From NCBI RefSeq assembly GCF_001297775.1, contig NZ_LIFX01000004.1, positions 186,001-250,000 on the forward strand: 64,000 nt of DNA, read 5' to 3'. Below are positions 43,426-51,016 of this stretch, in pieces (position 1 is the stretch's first letter; each line of letters starts with the position of its first letter). Under the pieces are notes generated by a model that was not told where the DNA came from, ran no database searches, and saw only the letters and a program-made list of their open reading frames with translations. Source of the stretch: Trabulsiella odontotermitis (GTDB lineage: Bacteria > Pseudomonadota > Gammaproteobacteria > Enterobacterales > Enterobacteriaceae). Made by a program: the position numbers and the translations under genes.

Positions 43426-43485
43426 TATCCGGGTAAAAATAACAGCCTACTGCGGGTGCAGGCGGTTGTCAATTATACCCGGGTA
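43426..43485 (-). promoter_or_regulatory. DUF2239 promoter between two matching operators
   Basis: On the minus strand TTGACA (43467-43472) and TAGGCT (43444-43449) are 17 bases apart, a good sigma-70 promoter. The perfect palindrome TACCCGGGTA (43476-43485) lies upstream of -35. A one-mismatch copy (43426-43435) lies downstream of -10. Their centres are 50 bp apart, about five helical turns. The binding protein is unknown; self-regulation by the DUF2239 product is one possibility. Confidence 0.65.
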
Positions 43486-43500
43486 AAATTATCTGGCAGG

Positions 43501-44235
43501 CTACGGTAATGCCAGCGCATCAGCTCCCGCGCGAAAACGAAGCCGGTCAGACGTATCATTTGCCGCTTCAAACACCGCTTCGGCCACATCGCTCTCCCGC
43601 GTAAATGCGGTGGCTTTCGCAAACCCGTCAAAAACCTCACCAGCAAATGACGCATAAGCTTCCGGGATCAATCCCTGCATTCGCTGCTGACCATTGGCGG
43701 CGAAACGGGTCGTCGGGCCATATCCGGGCTCGACAAGCTTAACGCGGACACCGAAATGGTTAAGTTCGTGTTCCAGCGAACCGGTAAACCCTTCGATGGC
43801 GGCCTTACTGGCGGTATACGCCGCCACCAGGGGATAGGCGGCCAGTGTGGCGCTGGACGTCACGTTGATAATCGTACCGCTCCGGCGCGCCCGAAATTGC
43901 GGGATCACCGCCTGGCACATCGCCATGACGCCGAAGGTGTTGGTCTCGAAGATATCGCGGACGGTGGACATCGGCGTCACCTCAAACGCACCAAACAAAC
44001 CAACACCGGCGTTATTCACCAGCACGTCGATCGGTCCGGCGGCTTTCAGGGTCTGTGCGATGCTGTCAGGGTCAGTGACATCCAGCGGCAAAAGCTGGAG
44101 ATGCCGGGACGCAGGAAACAACGTTGCCTGCGGCGTACGCATGGTGGCAATAACGTTCCAGCCCTGCGCGAGGAAATAGCGGGCAGTCTCCAGGCCATAG
44201 CCGGAAGAGCAACCAGTGATCAGTACCGTTTTCAT
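43501..44235 (-). CDS. Short-chain dehydrogenase/reductase
   Basis: A 244-residue classical SDR. The NAD(P)-binding TGCSSGYG motif is at the N-terminus (about 8-15), DVTDPDSI follows, then NNAG and the active-site Ser with YTASK (Tyr-x3-Lys). It reduces or oxidises an alcohol/carbonyl substrate that cannot be named from sequence. An AraC gene is divergent 100 bases away and probably controls it. Confidence 0.88.
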   Translation of the reverse strand: MKTVLITGCSSGYGLETARYFLAQGWNVIATMRTPQATLFPASRHLQLLPLDVTDPDSIAQTLKAAGPIDVLVNNAGVGLFGAFEVTPMSTVRDIFETNTFGVMAMCQAVIPQFRARRSGTIINVTSSATLAAYPLVAAYTASKAAIEGFTGSLEHELNHFGVRVKLVEPGYGPTTRFAANGQQRMQGLIPEAYASFAGEVFDGFAKATAFTRESDVAEAVFEAANDTSDRLRFRAGADALALP

Positions 44236-44335
44236 ATCCGTCTCCGGGTGTGGGTGAACTCGGAGTCAACAATAGACGTCTGCATCAGGATTAACGATAA
44301 TTGATCATCCTGTTTTGTTTAGCGTGAGTCCTGAA

Positions 44336-45250
44336 ATGAGTGATCCGCTTTCAGATGTGGTGCGGCTGCTGCACCCCGGTGCCGCTTTTGCCAATATTAT
44401 CAGCGGCAAAGGCAACTGGGCTGTGCGCTATTCCGAATACGGCCTGCCCGGCTTTTGCATTATGCTGGAAGGCAGTTGCCTGCTGAAGGTTGATGGTCAG
44501 GAGCCTGTGACCATCAGCGCCGGGGATTTTATCCTGCTGCCCACGACGCCCGCTTTTACGTTGTCGAGCTTTGTGCCAGCGCCGCCGGTCTTTCTTGATC
44601 CGTTCAATGTCGCGAGTGAACACCGCGAGCTGCGCTATGGCGATCAGGAAGGCCCCCCGGAAATGCGCTCGCTGGGCGGCGCTTTTCTGTTTAATTGCGC
44701 CGATCCCGACCTGCTGGTTTCCCTGCTGCCGACGGTGGTTCACGTCCGGGGTTCCGCACGTTTATCGCAACTGGTACAGATGGTGGGGGAGGAGTCCGCA
44801 GAGCAGAAACCGGGCAGCGAATTTATGCTTTCCCGACTGGCGGAACTGCTGCTGGTGGAGGCGATGCGCTCAGCCACCACCGGGAGTGCACCCCCCGGAT
44901 TATTGCAGGGGTTAGCGGATGAACGGCTGGCGCGGGCGTTAAAACAGATGCATGCGCACATTGAACACGCCTGGACCATTGATGAGCTGGCGAAGGCCGC
45001 AGCACTGTCCCGCTCCGTCTTCTTTGCGCGCTTCACTCGCCGGGTAGGGATGGCGCCAATGGAATACCTGCTTGCCTGGCGTATGAAAATCGCGAAAGAT
45101 TTACTGCGTGACAAAGAACTCTCAGTGGCCGCGATTGCAGAACGGACAGGCTACGGCTCGGCCAGCGCGTTCAGCGTGGCGTTCAGCCGCCATGTCGGAC
45201 TGCCGCCGGGTCGCTATGCCCGATCACATTTATCAGAACAGAAGGGCTGA
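44336..45250 (+). CDS. AraC-family transcriptional regulator
   Basis: A 304-residue regulator. The N-terminal cupin-type AraC-binding domain (about 10-180; GDFILLPTTPAFTLSS) is followed by two helix-turn-helix motifs (about 215-295: WTIDELAKAAALSRSVFFARF, then SVAAIAERTGYGSASAFSVA). ATG 44336 was preferred; TTG 44315 and GTG 44324 are possible upstream starts. It is divergent from the SDR gene and followed after 1 base by the phosphoesterase-like gene, so it may regulate both. Confidence 0.88.
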   Translation: MSDPLSDVVRLLHPGAAFANIISGKGNWAVRYSEYGLPGFCIMLEGSCLLKVDGQEPVTISAGDFILLPTTPAFTLSSFVPAPPVFLDPFNVASEHRELRYGDQEGPPEMRSLGGAFLFNCADPDLLVSLLPTVVHVRGSARLSQLVQMVGEESAEQKPGSEFMLSRLAELLLVEAMRSATTGSAPPGLLQGLADERLARALKQMHAHIEHAWTIDELAKAAALSRSVFFARFTRRVGMAPMEYLLAWRMKIAKDLLRDKELSVAAIAERTGYGSASAFSVAFSRHVGLPPGRYARSHLSEQKG

Positions 45251-45251
45251 A

Positions 45252-45941
45252 ATGAACGCTGCTGAACTGAACGCGCTCTATCGCGCGACAACGGAACGGA
45301 CTTTAGCTGTCTGGCAGAACCTGCGCGGTAGCGAGCTGGTGGAGCAGGGCAATGCGTATGATCCACATAAGCTCGCCATCGGCGCGGGGATCCAGCCGGT
45401 GATGAGCGCGGAAATACGCACGCTGCTGCAGGCGCTGGCGGACATCACCCGCGATGATCCGCTGGCTGACGTCATGCCGGAAGCGGCTTTCCATTTCACT
45501 TTCCTGCCGATCACGTTACCCCTCTGGACTATCGATGAGCCCTTACCCGCAAAAACAGAAGCGTTACGCCAGCTCTGGGCGTCCTGTCAGGGCGCGACAG
45601 TGATTGTCAGCGATCTCAGGCTGGTGGCACTGCCCGGCCAGTTATTACTGGCGGGTATTCCTGATGCGCGATCCGTTGCCCTGCGTCAGCAGTTTTGCGC
45701 GCAGCTTTTAGCCTCTCCATGGGAAAACGAATTACGCTTACGCCATGCCAGCACGCCGCTACCTGCGCCGTTCTGGCACAGCACGTTGTTACGCTACCGG
45801 GCGCAATGTCTGCCTGAGCAGTTACAGCAGTTTTTCCTTGAGCGTCAGGCGTGCCGTTACGGTGACGTCTCTGGTGCGTTGACGCTGACAAAGGCAATCT
45901 ACAACTGGGCGGTAGCTTATCCATTAGGGTACTGCGGATAA
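45252..45941 (+). CDS. 2H-phosphoesterase-like protein
   Basis: A 229-residue cytoplasmic protein I do not recognise by name. It has two His-x-Thr motifs, H81-F-T83 (in AFHFTFLPIT) and H176-S-T178 (in FWHSTLLRY), 95 residues apart, each preceded by hydrophobic strand residues. That is the layout of the 2H phosphoesterase superfamily (2'-5' RNA ligase/LigT, CPDase), which acts on cyclic or 2'-5' phosphodiesters. It starts directly after the AraC stop, so the two are coupled. The activity is inferred from motifs only. Confidence 0.6.
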   Translation: MNAAELNALYRATTERTLAVWQNLRGSELVEQGNAYDPHKLAIGAGIQPVMSAEIRTLLQALADITRDDPLADVMPEAAFHFTFLPITLPLWTIDEPLPAKTEALRQLWASCQGATVIVSDLRLVALPGQLLLAGIPDARSVALRQQFCAQLLASPWENELRLRHASTPLPAPFWHSTLLRYRAQCLPEQLQQFFLERQACRYGDVSGALTLTKAIYNWAVAYPLGYCG

Positions 45942-45972
45942 AAGTGTAAATTAGTAAATACGATAATTATCT

Positions 45973-46010
45973 GAATAACGAATACGGGAAATACCGTGCA
46001 TTCGTTATTC
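45973..46010. repeat. Long inverted repeat
   Basis: GAATAACGAATACGG (45973-45987) pairs with CCGT..ATTCGTTATTC (45994-46010), interrupted by two unpaired bases, with a 6-base loop. It follows the phosphoesterase-like gene by 31 bases and could act as a Rho-assisted terminator or RNA stabiliser. Confidence 0.5.
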
Positions 46011-46152
46011 TCATTTCACTTTTATCAGAATAAATATCAAATATAATGCAAGTCGATAAATATTAAATTCACCATGCCTTTAATTTTTTGATTGAAAGTC
46101 GTAAATCAATTGTTATATTAATGATGGCTATTGTTAATGCAGGGATATAAGA

Positions 46153-46344
46153 ATGAAAAAGAAAATCATTCAACGGCGAATTAATAGAAATCAATACGTT
46201 AATCCTGAACATATCGTCAAGATTGACTGGCTTAGCCACGATGAAGTATTTGTCATCCAGATTGTGACAGGAGAACGGATCACGCTGGATAAACAAGAGT
46301 CTCATGATTTAATGGATTATTTCGATTTTAAAAATCCATTATGA
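46153..46344 (+). CDS. Small protein, unknown
   Basis: A 63-residue, basic protein (starts MKKKIIQRRINRNQ) with a central strand-rich stretch (VFVIQIVTGERITLD). It resembles in form the short DNA-binding or phosphosite-like modules of LytTR/ribbon type, but I do not recognise a family. A strong terminator follows six bases after the stop, which supports it being a real gene. AGGGATAT stands before the start. Confidence 0.6.
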   Translation: MKKKIIQRRINRNQYVNPEHIVKIDWLSHDEVFVIQIVTGERITLDKQESHDLMDYFDFKNPL

Positions 46345-46349
46345 TCGTT

Positions 46350-46371
46350 GGCCGCGGCAGCGGCCTTTTTT
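46350..46371 (+). terminator. Intrinsic terminator after the 63-residue gene
   Basis: GGCCGC (46350-46355) pairs with GCGGCC (46360-46365) around a GGCA loop and is followed by six T residues (46366-46371). It is also convergent with the PhzF gene. Confidence 0.85.
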
Positions 46372-46387
46372 CATTTATTTGCTGGTG

Positions 46388-47281
46388 TTACAGGTTAATT
46401 GCCAGCGCTGCGTGAAATAAAATAACTGCCCTTCCTGAAATTGTCACTTTTTCCGGCTGGTTATTGTCAATGGTGACGGTAATATCCACCACGCCGCTGC
46501 GACCTATCGCGCGACCCTGATGACCACGGATGCGAAGCTGTTTGCCGTCATGGGCCATCAGACCGTGATGCACCAGCCACGCGCCCATCGGGCCGTTGGC
46601 ATTACCGGTGACCGGATCTTCGGCGATGCCGATCGCCGGAGAAAACATCCTGCCGTCGGTTTCTGCTTTACCGGGGCGGATGAGAAACGGGAAAAAGCCG
46701 TTACAACCGATGCGCTGGCTGACAGCCGACAGTGCCGGAAGGTCAGGATCGAGCGCATCGATATCCACGTCAGGCTTCAGCGGCACCATCACTTTGGAGT
46801 GGCCCGTAGAAGCCACCTGAACCGGCAGCCCTGGCAGGATATCGTTTTCATCAAGCCCCAGCGCGGTAAGGATCGCCGCGCGGTTTTCCCCCTCCAGCGG
46901 CGGCTCAAACGTCGGTGCGCCCTGTTCCAGAACGACACGCAGGTCATCCCCCTCAGAGAGAATATCCACCCGATGGCGACCCGCCAGCGACGTCTGCCAG
47001 ACGGTGCAGTCCCGTAATCCGAGCACTTTCGAGCGCACATAATGCGCCGCGACAGTGGCATGACCGCAAATCGGTACTTCCACCGTGGGAGTGAAGTAGC
47101 GAATGCGGACATCGCTGTCATCGCTTTTTAACAGAAAAGCGGTTTCCGAATGACGCAGTTCACGGGCAATGAGCTGCATCTGCGCTTCGCTGAGTCCGTC
47201 GGCGTTCAGCACAACGCCAGCAGAATTGCCACGAAACGGTTCGGTGGTAAAAGCATCAACGTGATAGATCTGCGGCGTCAT
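46388..47281 (-). CDS. PhzF-family isomerase/epimerase
   Basis: A 297-residue protein of the PhzF/YddE family with the two-lobed diaminopimelate-epimerase fold. The start MTPQIYHVDAFTTEPFRGNSAGVV includes the catalytic region with conserved Asn; the family's general acid/base Glu is expected in the RHSETAFLL segment. The second lobe has EDPVTGNANGPMGAWL. Members act as isomerases on dihydroaromatic or similar acids; the substrate here is unknown. ATG 47281 has a GGAG ribosome site; 47326 is a less likely longer start. Confidence 0.88.
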   Translation of the reverse strand: MTPQIYHVDAFTTEPFRGNSAGVVLNADGLSEAQMQLIARELRHSETAFLLKSDDSDVRIRYFTPTVEVPICGHATVAAHYVRSKVLGLRDCTVWQTSLAGRHRVDILSEGDDLRVVLEQGAPTFEPPLEGENRAAILTALGLDENDILPGLPVQVASTGHSKVMVPLKPDVDIDALDPDLPALSAVSQRIGCNGFFPFLIRPGKAETDGRMFSPAIGIAEDPVTGNANGPMGAWLVHHGLMAHDGKQLRIRGHQGRAIGRSGVVDITVTIDNNQPEKVTISGRAVILFHAALAINL

Positions 47282-47315
47282 TTTTTCTCCGTGACGTTTG
47301 AAGGTGATAAGGAAA

Positions 47316-47555
47316 TCAGACGCCACGTATCTGCGTGTTATAGCGAATGGCGGCCATGGTTGCTGTCATGCTACTGCAAAACAGACGGTTATACGCCAGA
47401 TTCCAGTAGTTGTTGCGGTGCACAAACACCATGAATTTTTCGGTACCGCAGCAGGGCACGACACAATAACAGGGCGATGTCTGTTCGCTGGGCGGGAGCC
47501 CTTCGCCATAGGAAGAAAAAAGAATGCGGGTTTCTGCGAGAGTAAGCTGATCCAT
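47316..47555 (-). CDS. Possible small Cys-rich protein
   Basis: A frame of 79 residues from ATG 47555 (91 from 47591) with CYCVVPCCG and an HRNNYWNLAYNRL segment. GGA stands 9 bases before the ATG. It is upstream of and co-directional with the PhzF gene, separated by 34 bases, so it could be its operon partner. There is no recognisable family and overlapping frames also stay open here, so it may not be coding. Confidence 0.35.
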   Translation of the reverse strand: MDQLTLAETRILFSSYGEGLPPSEQTSPCYCVVPCCGTEKFMVFVHRNNYWNLAYNRLFCSSMTATMAAIRYNTQIRGV

Positions 47556-47680
47556 ATTGATACTGTCCATTTCCGGGGGCTGATAACGCAAAATTCAGTC
47601 CCCAACCATAGCGCATTGACGTACTTTTAGCGAGGGTAACGCGCGGTTTCACACATATGCAGTGTGCGGGAGGCAAAAAA

Positions 47681-47705
47681 AACCTGCCACAGGAACGTGG
47701 CAGGG
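47681..47705 (-). terminator. Orphan minus-strand terminator: candidate small RNA 3' end
   Basis: On the minus strand CCTGCCAC and GTGGCAGG form a perfect 8-bp stem with a 6-base loop, followed by eight T residues. The nearest upstream minus-strand gene is yoaJ, about 510 bases away with an opposing gene between, so it ends no obvious coding transcript. The 312 bases 47592-47903 hold no gene otherwise. A Hfq-type small RNA reading leftward from about 47830 is possible. Confidence 0.5.
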
Positions 47706-47903
47706 AAACTAAGAATATTTACATCGAATGTCGGAAAAGAGTATTGATCATTTGTATGACAAATAAAAGATAAATTTACGTTTAGCGCTTTGCACTTTGT
47801 GCCAGTCAGGGGCGATGTAACATTAAACCTTCAAAATGTTTTTCATTAGTGTTACAACTAGCCGCGAGCACGAGCGTCGCCTGTCGAAGAGGAGGGAAGC
47901 GCG

Positions 47904-48173
47904 ATGATTCTGGAAAGGCTGAAGAGTAAGAACGGCAAGAAGTTTATCGCTGTTGTGGTGATTGCGTTTATTGCCGCGGTGGCTGTTGTCGGGAGGGCAA
48001 CCTTCGGGGGCGTGGTCAGAGAGTACAATCTGCCGTATTCCGAATGGACAACCGGCATGTTTGTGCTGCAGGGCGCCATGGTCTGCATTTACAGCATCGT
48101 CTTTACGATCCTGATTTCCATTCCTTTCGGGTTTATCCTGCTGGGTAGTGACAGTGCGAAAGAGAAGTCATGA
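47904..48173 (+). CDS. Small two-span inner-membrane protein (DUF2534-like)
   Basis: An 89-residue protein with two membrane spans (about 14-33 and 52-79) and the conserved-looking loop GVVREYNLPYSEWTTGMF. It resembles the enterobacterial DUF2534 family, whose function is unknown; recognition is from memory and not certain. A GGAGGG ribosome site lies 10 bases before ATG 47904. It is convergent with yoaJ and yoaK. Confidence 0.7.
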   Translation: MILERLKSKNGKKFIAVVVIAFIAAVAVVGRATFGGVVREYNLPYSEWTTGMFVLQGAMVCIYSIVFTILISIPFGFILLGSDSAKEKS

Positions 48174-48217
48174 TGCAGAAGGCGACGGCATAACCGAGCG
48201 CCTTCACGCAGCATGCA

Positions 48218-48292
48218 TTACCACCAGCCCAGTTGTGTTCCGGCAACCGCGACGACAGCAATCACAATCATGATCAGCGTGGTTTTACGCAT
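48218..48292 (-). CDS. yoaJ: Tiny membrane protein YoaJ (24 residues)
   Basis: The minus strand encodes 24 residues starting MRKTTLIM and ending TQLGWW, one hydrophobic segment with a basic start. It matches E. coli YoaJ (24 residues, ending GTELGWW), a single-span inner-membrane small protein of unknown function. Its ATG shares one base with the yoaK stop (TGATG), so translation is coupled. Context beside dgcP is as in E. coli. Confidence 0.85.
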   Translation of the reverse strand: MRKTTLIMIVIAVVAVAGTQLGWW

Positions 48293-48393
48293 CACGCGCC
48301 TCCGGGAGCGGCATAGCCGCCAACAAAAAACCAGGTCAGAAACACAACGGCGGCGATGAAAATCGCCACCGGAAACAGTACGCCTAATTTCAT
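48292..48393 (-). CDS. yoaK: Tiny membrane protein YoaK (33 residues)
   Basis: The minus strand encodes 33 residues starting MKLGVLFPVAIF and ending GGYAAPGGA. This matches E. coli YoaK (32 residues, same FFIGGYAAPGA end), a single-span inner-membrane small protein. It begins 43 bases after the dgcP side and is the first gene of the yoaKJ pair. AGGAACGACG precedes the ATG. Function unknown. Confidence 0.87.
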   Translation of the reverse strand: MKLGVLFPVAIFIAAVVFLTWFFVGGYAAPGGA

Positions 48394-48436
48394 CGTCGTT
48401 CCTTATTAATAAAACGCGCTTATCATACCCGAAGCG

Positions 48437-49468
48437 TCACTCTATGGTGCTGAAAAAGAGCGTCTGACGACGACTTTTTTTATCCAGATACATGGCGTCG
48501 TCCGCTGCGCGCAGCGCAGTTTCGGCATCAGTCGTTGCGGGGTCAACGGCGACCAGACCGATGCTGGCGCCAGGATAGGTAAACGTCACGCCGGGAAGCA
48601 CGTACTCGCCACGCGTATGCGCGCGCAGTGCTTCGCATTTTTCCTGCAACCGCTCGCCGGTCAGCGGACCGTCAGTTTTACTGATGCTGGCGAACAGGAA
48701 TTCATCACCGCCAAGCCGCGCCACAATGTCATCACCGGTTCTGACCGCCGCCAGACGCGCAGCAACCTGACAGAGAAATTCATCCCCCGCCTGATGGCCG
48801 TAACGGTCATTAATGGCTTTAAAGTTATCGAGATCGATAAACGCGACAATGACCTTGTGATTCATATGACTGGCGATGGAAAACAGCGTCGGCAGATGAT
48901 CAAACAATGCGCGACGATTCGGCAACCCGGTCAGTTCGTCGGTAAACGAGGAGGCTTTCAGCGCCGCATTGACCTCACGCAACTGCGCGACCAGTGACTC
49001 GCGCTCAATATGACGGGCAATCAGCCCGGCGAAAAGATGCAGAACATGTTCGCCACGCAGCGTGAAATCATGTTGCGTTTTACTGGTTGCGCACAGCGTA
49101 CCGTACAGCGATCCGTCGTTCAGATGCACCGGGGTGCTGAATAACGTTTTGATGCCGAGCGCCCGCGCGGCATCGCAATCCTGCCAGCGGACATCTACTT
49201 CATCTGAATAAAAACAGTCATCCCGGATCGCCCGTCTGCAGAGCGTCTGCTCCCAGGGCAGCGTAAATCCTTCCGGGACCTGCATTTCACCGCTGTTACG
49301 CGCGAACTGAATATGCTGCAACTCGGCGCCCATGTCGATCCGGGTGAGATAGGTGGTTTCCATATCAGTCACCATCGCCAGCATCTCCAGTAGCTGACGG
49401 ACAAGGCCTTCCAGTGACTGTTCTCTGGAGAGACTATGTGAAACCTGGGCAAGAATAATATCGGACAT
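48437..49468 (-). CDS. dgcP: Diguanylate cyclase DgcP (GAF-GGDEF)
   Basis: A 343-residue enzyme making cyclic di-GMP from GTP. An N-terminal GAF sensor (about 20-160) is followed by a GGDEF domain (about 175-340) with the active-site GGDEF at 253-257 and FIDLDNFKAINDRYGH as the metal/nucleotide-binding segment. The length equals E. coli YeaP/DgcP (341). A transcript from here would run on into yoaK and yoaJ. It affects biofilm and motility through c-di-GMP; the GAF ligand is unknown. Confidence 0.92.
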   Translation of the reverse strand: MSDIILAQVSHSLSREQSLEGLVRQLLEMLAMVTDMETTYLTRIDMGAELQHIQFARNSGEMQVPEGFTLPWEQTLCRRAIRDDCFYSDEVDVRWQDCDAARALGIKTLFSTPVHLNDGSLYGTLCATSKTQHDFTLRGEHVLHLFAGLIARHIERESLVAQLREVNAALKASSFTDELTGLPNRRALFDHLPTLFSIASHMNHKVIVAFIDLDNFKAINDRYGHQAGDEFLCQVAARLAAVRTGDDIVARLGGDEFLFASISKTDGPLTGERLQEKCEALRAHTRGEYVLPGVTFTYPGASIGLVAVDPATTDAETALRAADDAMYLDKKSRRQTLFFSTIE

Positions 49469-49585
49469 TACCGCGACGACTCCCGCATGCTGGTCCTGAC
49501 CAACACGCGCATTGCTGAAAATTTAGACGACTCTTATATAGTAAATCATGAAAACAGCAAATTTCATATATTCACGGCGCGCGAC

Positions 49586-49616
49586 AAAAAAAAGGCCCCG
49601 TCGGGGGAGACGGGGC
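49586..49616 (-). terminator. Minus-strand terminator after yeaO
   Basis: On the minus strand GCCCCGTC and GACGGGGC form an 8-bp GC-rich stem with a 6-base loop, followed by eight T-like bases (complement of 49586-49593). It is 200 bases downstream of the yeaO stop, so yeaO would have a long 3' untranslated end or another short transcript ends here. The 349 bases 49469-49817 hold no coding gene; E. coli has yoaF in this position. Confidence 0.8.
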
Positions 49617-49817
49617 AAAACTCATTGATTATGGAATGATGTGTTCTCTGGTCATTCGAGAACAGGGAGAGCGTACGTGGCAAAAGTGCAGGTAAAATGA
49701 AGAAATCATGAAGATTAGCGGGGTGAAAACGCGCGAGGCCAGTAAATTCGCGAGTTTACTGCTATACAGACCCGATCGGATTTATCCTAAATTAAGAGAA
49801 GTGCCGCTGCTGCCTGT

Positions 49818-50165
49818 TTACCGGAGATGTTCCAGCCACTCCGCCAGCACCTGCGCGTGGTTTTGCCGGGTATTTTTGGCGGCGTAGAGCAGCGTCAGTC
49901 CTTTCTCGTCAGCCATTTTCGCCAGCCGTTTGCCTTCCTCGCGCTGCGCATCTAACTCTTTGCGGTAGTGCTGGCTGAAACTGGCGAAGTCGATCACCTC
50001 GCCGTGAAACGCTTTACGCAGCTCCGCCGACGGAGCAAGGGTTTTGCACCATTCATCCTGCACCAGACTTTCCTTTTTCACCCCACGCGGCCATAACCGG
50101 TCAACCAGCACGCGGTAACCGTCGCTGGCCTCTGGTGCATCATAAACGCGCTTACACTGGATCAT
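49818..50165 (-). CDS. yeaO: DUF488 family protein YeaO
   Basis: A 115-residue protein of the DUF488 family: starts MIQCKRVYDAPEASDGYRVLVDRLWPRGVKKE, with FHGEVIDFASFSQHYRKEL and the end VLAEWLEHLR. It matches E. coli YeaO (115) across its length. The function is unknown; conserved Arg and Trp residues of the VDRLWPRG motif suggest a small-anion or nucleotide site. It is divergent from the amidotransferase-like gene. Confidence 0.92.
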   Translation of the reverse strand: MIQCKRVYDAPEASDGYRVLVDRLWPRGVKKESLVQDEWCKTLAPSAELRKAFHGEVIDFASFSQHYRKELDAQREEGKRLAKMADEKGLTLLYAAKNTRQNHAQVLAEWLEHLR

Positions 50166-50266
50166 CTTTCATCTCCCGGATTCGTGCATACCAGGATAGT
50201 CCATCCGTCGCAGATATGACAGTATTACGCCTGCGTCCAAAAACTGTCAGGCATAAGGATCCCTTT

Positions 50267-50974
50267 ATGGAACAAACCGCGCTCAATTCCGTACTTCGCA
50301 TTGCCCTGGTGGGCGACCACAGCGACACCGTACTCGCGCATCAGGCCATTCCGCTGGCGATCGATGATGCAGCCGCCGTGCTGGACATCGTTGTTCAGTA
50401 TGACTGGCTGAATACGCCAGCGATAACCTCGGCGGACGACCTCGCTGATTACGATGCGATTTGGGTGGTGCCGGGCAGTCCCTATAAAAACGCAGAAGGC
50501 GCGTTTACCGCGATTCGCTATGCGCGCGAGAACAGCATTCCGTTTCTTGGCACCTGCGGCGGTTTTCAGCACGCCATTATCGAGTATGCCCGTAATGTGA
50601 TGGGGTGGGTGGACGCTGCGCATGCAGAGACTGACAGCAGCGGACGGATGGTGATTGACGCGCTGGCCTGCTCGCTGGTGGAGAAAACCGATGCCATCGA
50701 GCTGCGCAGCAATACGCTCGTTCACCGTGCCTATGGCCGCGATGTCATTCAGGAAGGGTATCACTGCAATTACGGGATCGCCCCGGCGTTTGCCCGCGAG
50801 CTGGAGCATCAGCCGCTGCGGGTGACCGGCTGGGATGAAGAGGGCGATATTCGGGTAGTTGAACTGACCACGCATCCGTTCTTTGTGGCGACGCTGTTTC
50901 AGCATGAACGTAATGCGCTGGAAGGGCACCCGGCACCACTGGTACAGGCGTTTCTGCACGCTGCCGCGCAATAA
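50267..50974 (+). CDS. CTP-synthase-like class I glutamine amidotransferase with altered triad
   Basis: A 235-residue stand-alone protein related to the glutaminase half of CTP synthase. The Cys nucleophile is in FLGTCGGFQHAI, and the C-terminus VVELTTHPFFVATLFQHERN aligns with PyrG HPWFVACQFHPEF. There the catalytic His-Pro-Glu is replaced by Gln-His-Glu, so the triad His has moved or gone. It may bind nucleotide or glutamine without normal hydrolysis. ATG 50267 has AAGGAT upstream. It is not part of the E. coli K-12 yea block. Confidence 0.8.
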   Translation: MEQTALNSVLRIALVGDHSDTVLAHQAIPLAIDDAAAVLDIVVQYDWLNTPAITSADDLADYDAIWVVPGSPYKNAEGAFTAIRYARENSIPFLGTCGGFQHAIIEYARNVMGWVDAAHAETDSSGRMVIDALACSLVEKTDAIELRSNTLVHRAYGRDVIQEGYHCNYGIAPAFARELEHQPLRVTGWDEEGDIRVVELTTHPFFVATLFQHERNALEGHPAPLVQAFLHAAAQ

Positions 50975-50980
50975 TCCAGG

Positions 50981-51008
50981 CTGCCCGGCGAACGCTGTCG
51001 CCGGGCAG
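50981..51008. repeat. REP-like inverted repeat
   Basis: CTGCCCGGCGA (50981-50991) / TCGCCGGGCAG (50998-51008) with a 6-base loop lies between convergent genes. It has the size and GC form of repetitive extragenic palindromes that stabilise or end transcripts. Confidence 0.6.
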
Positions 51009-51016
51009 GTACTGTG

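Noticed and set aside
47389..47676. Alternative overlapping small frames on the minus strand at 47.4-47.7 kb
   Set aside because: Three frames stay open here; only the 47316-47555 frame has a plausible ribosome-site spacing and position relative to the PhzF gene, and even that is weak.
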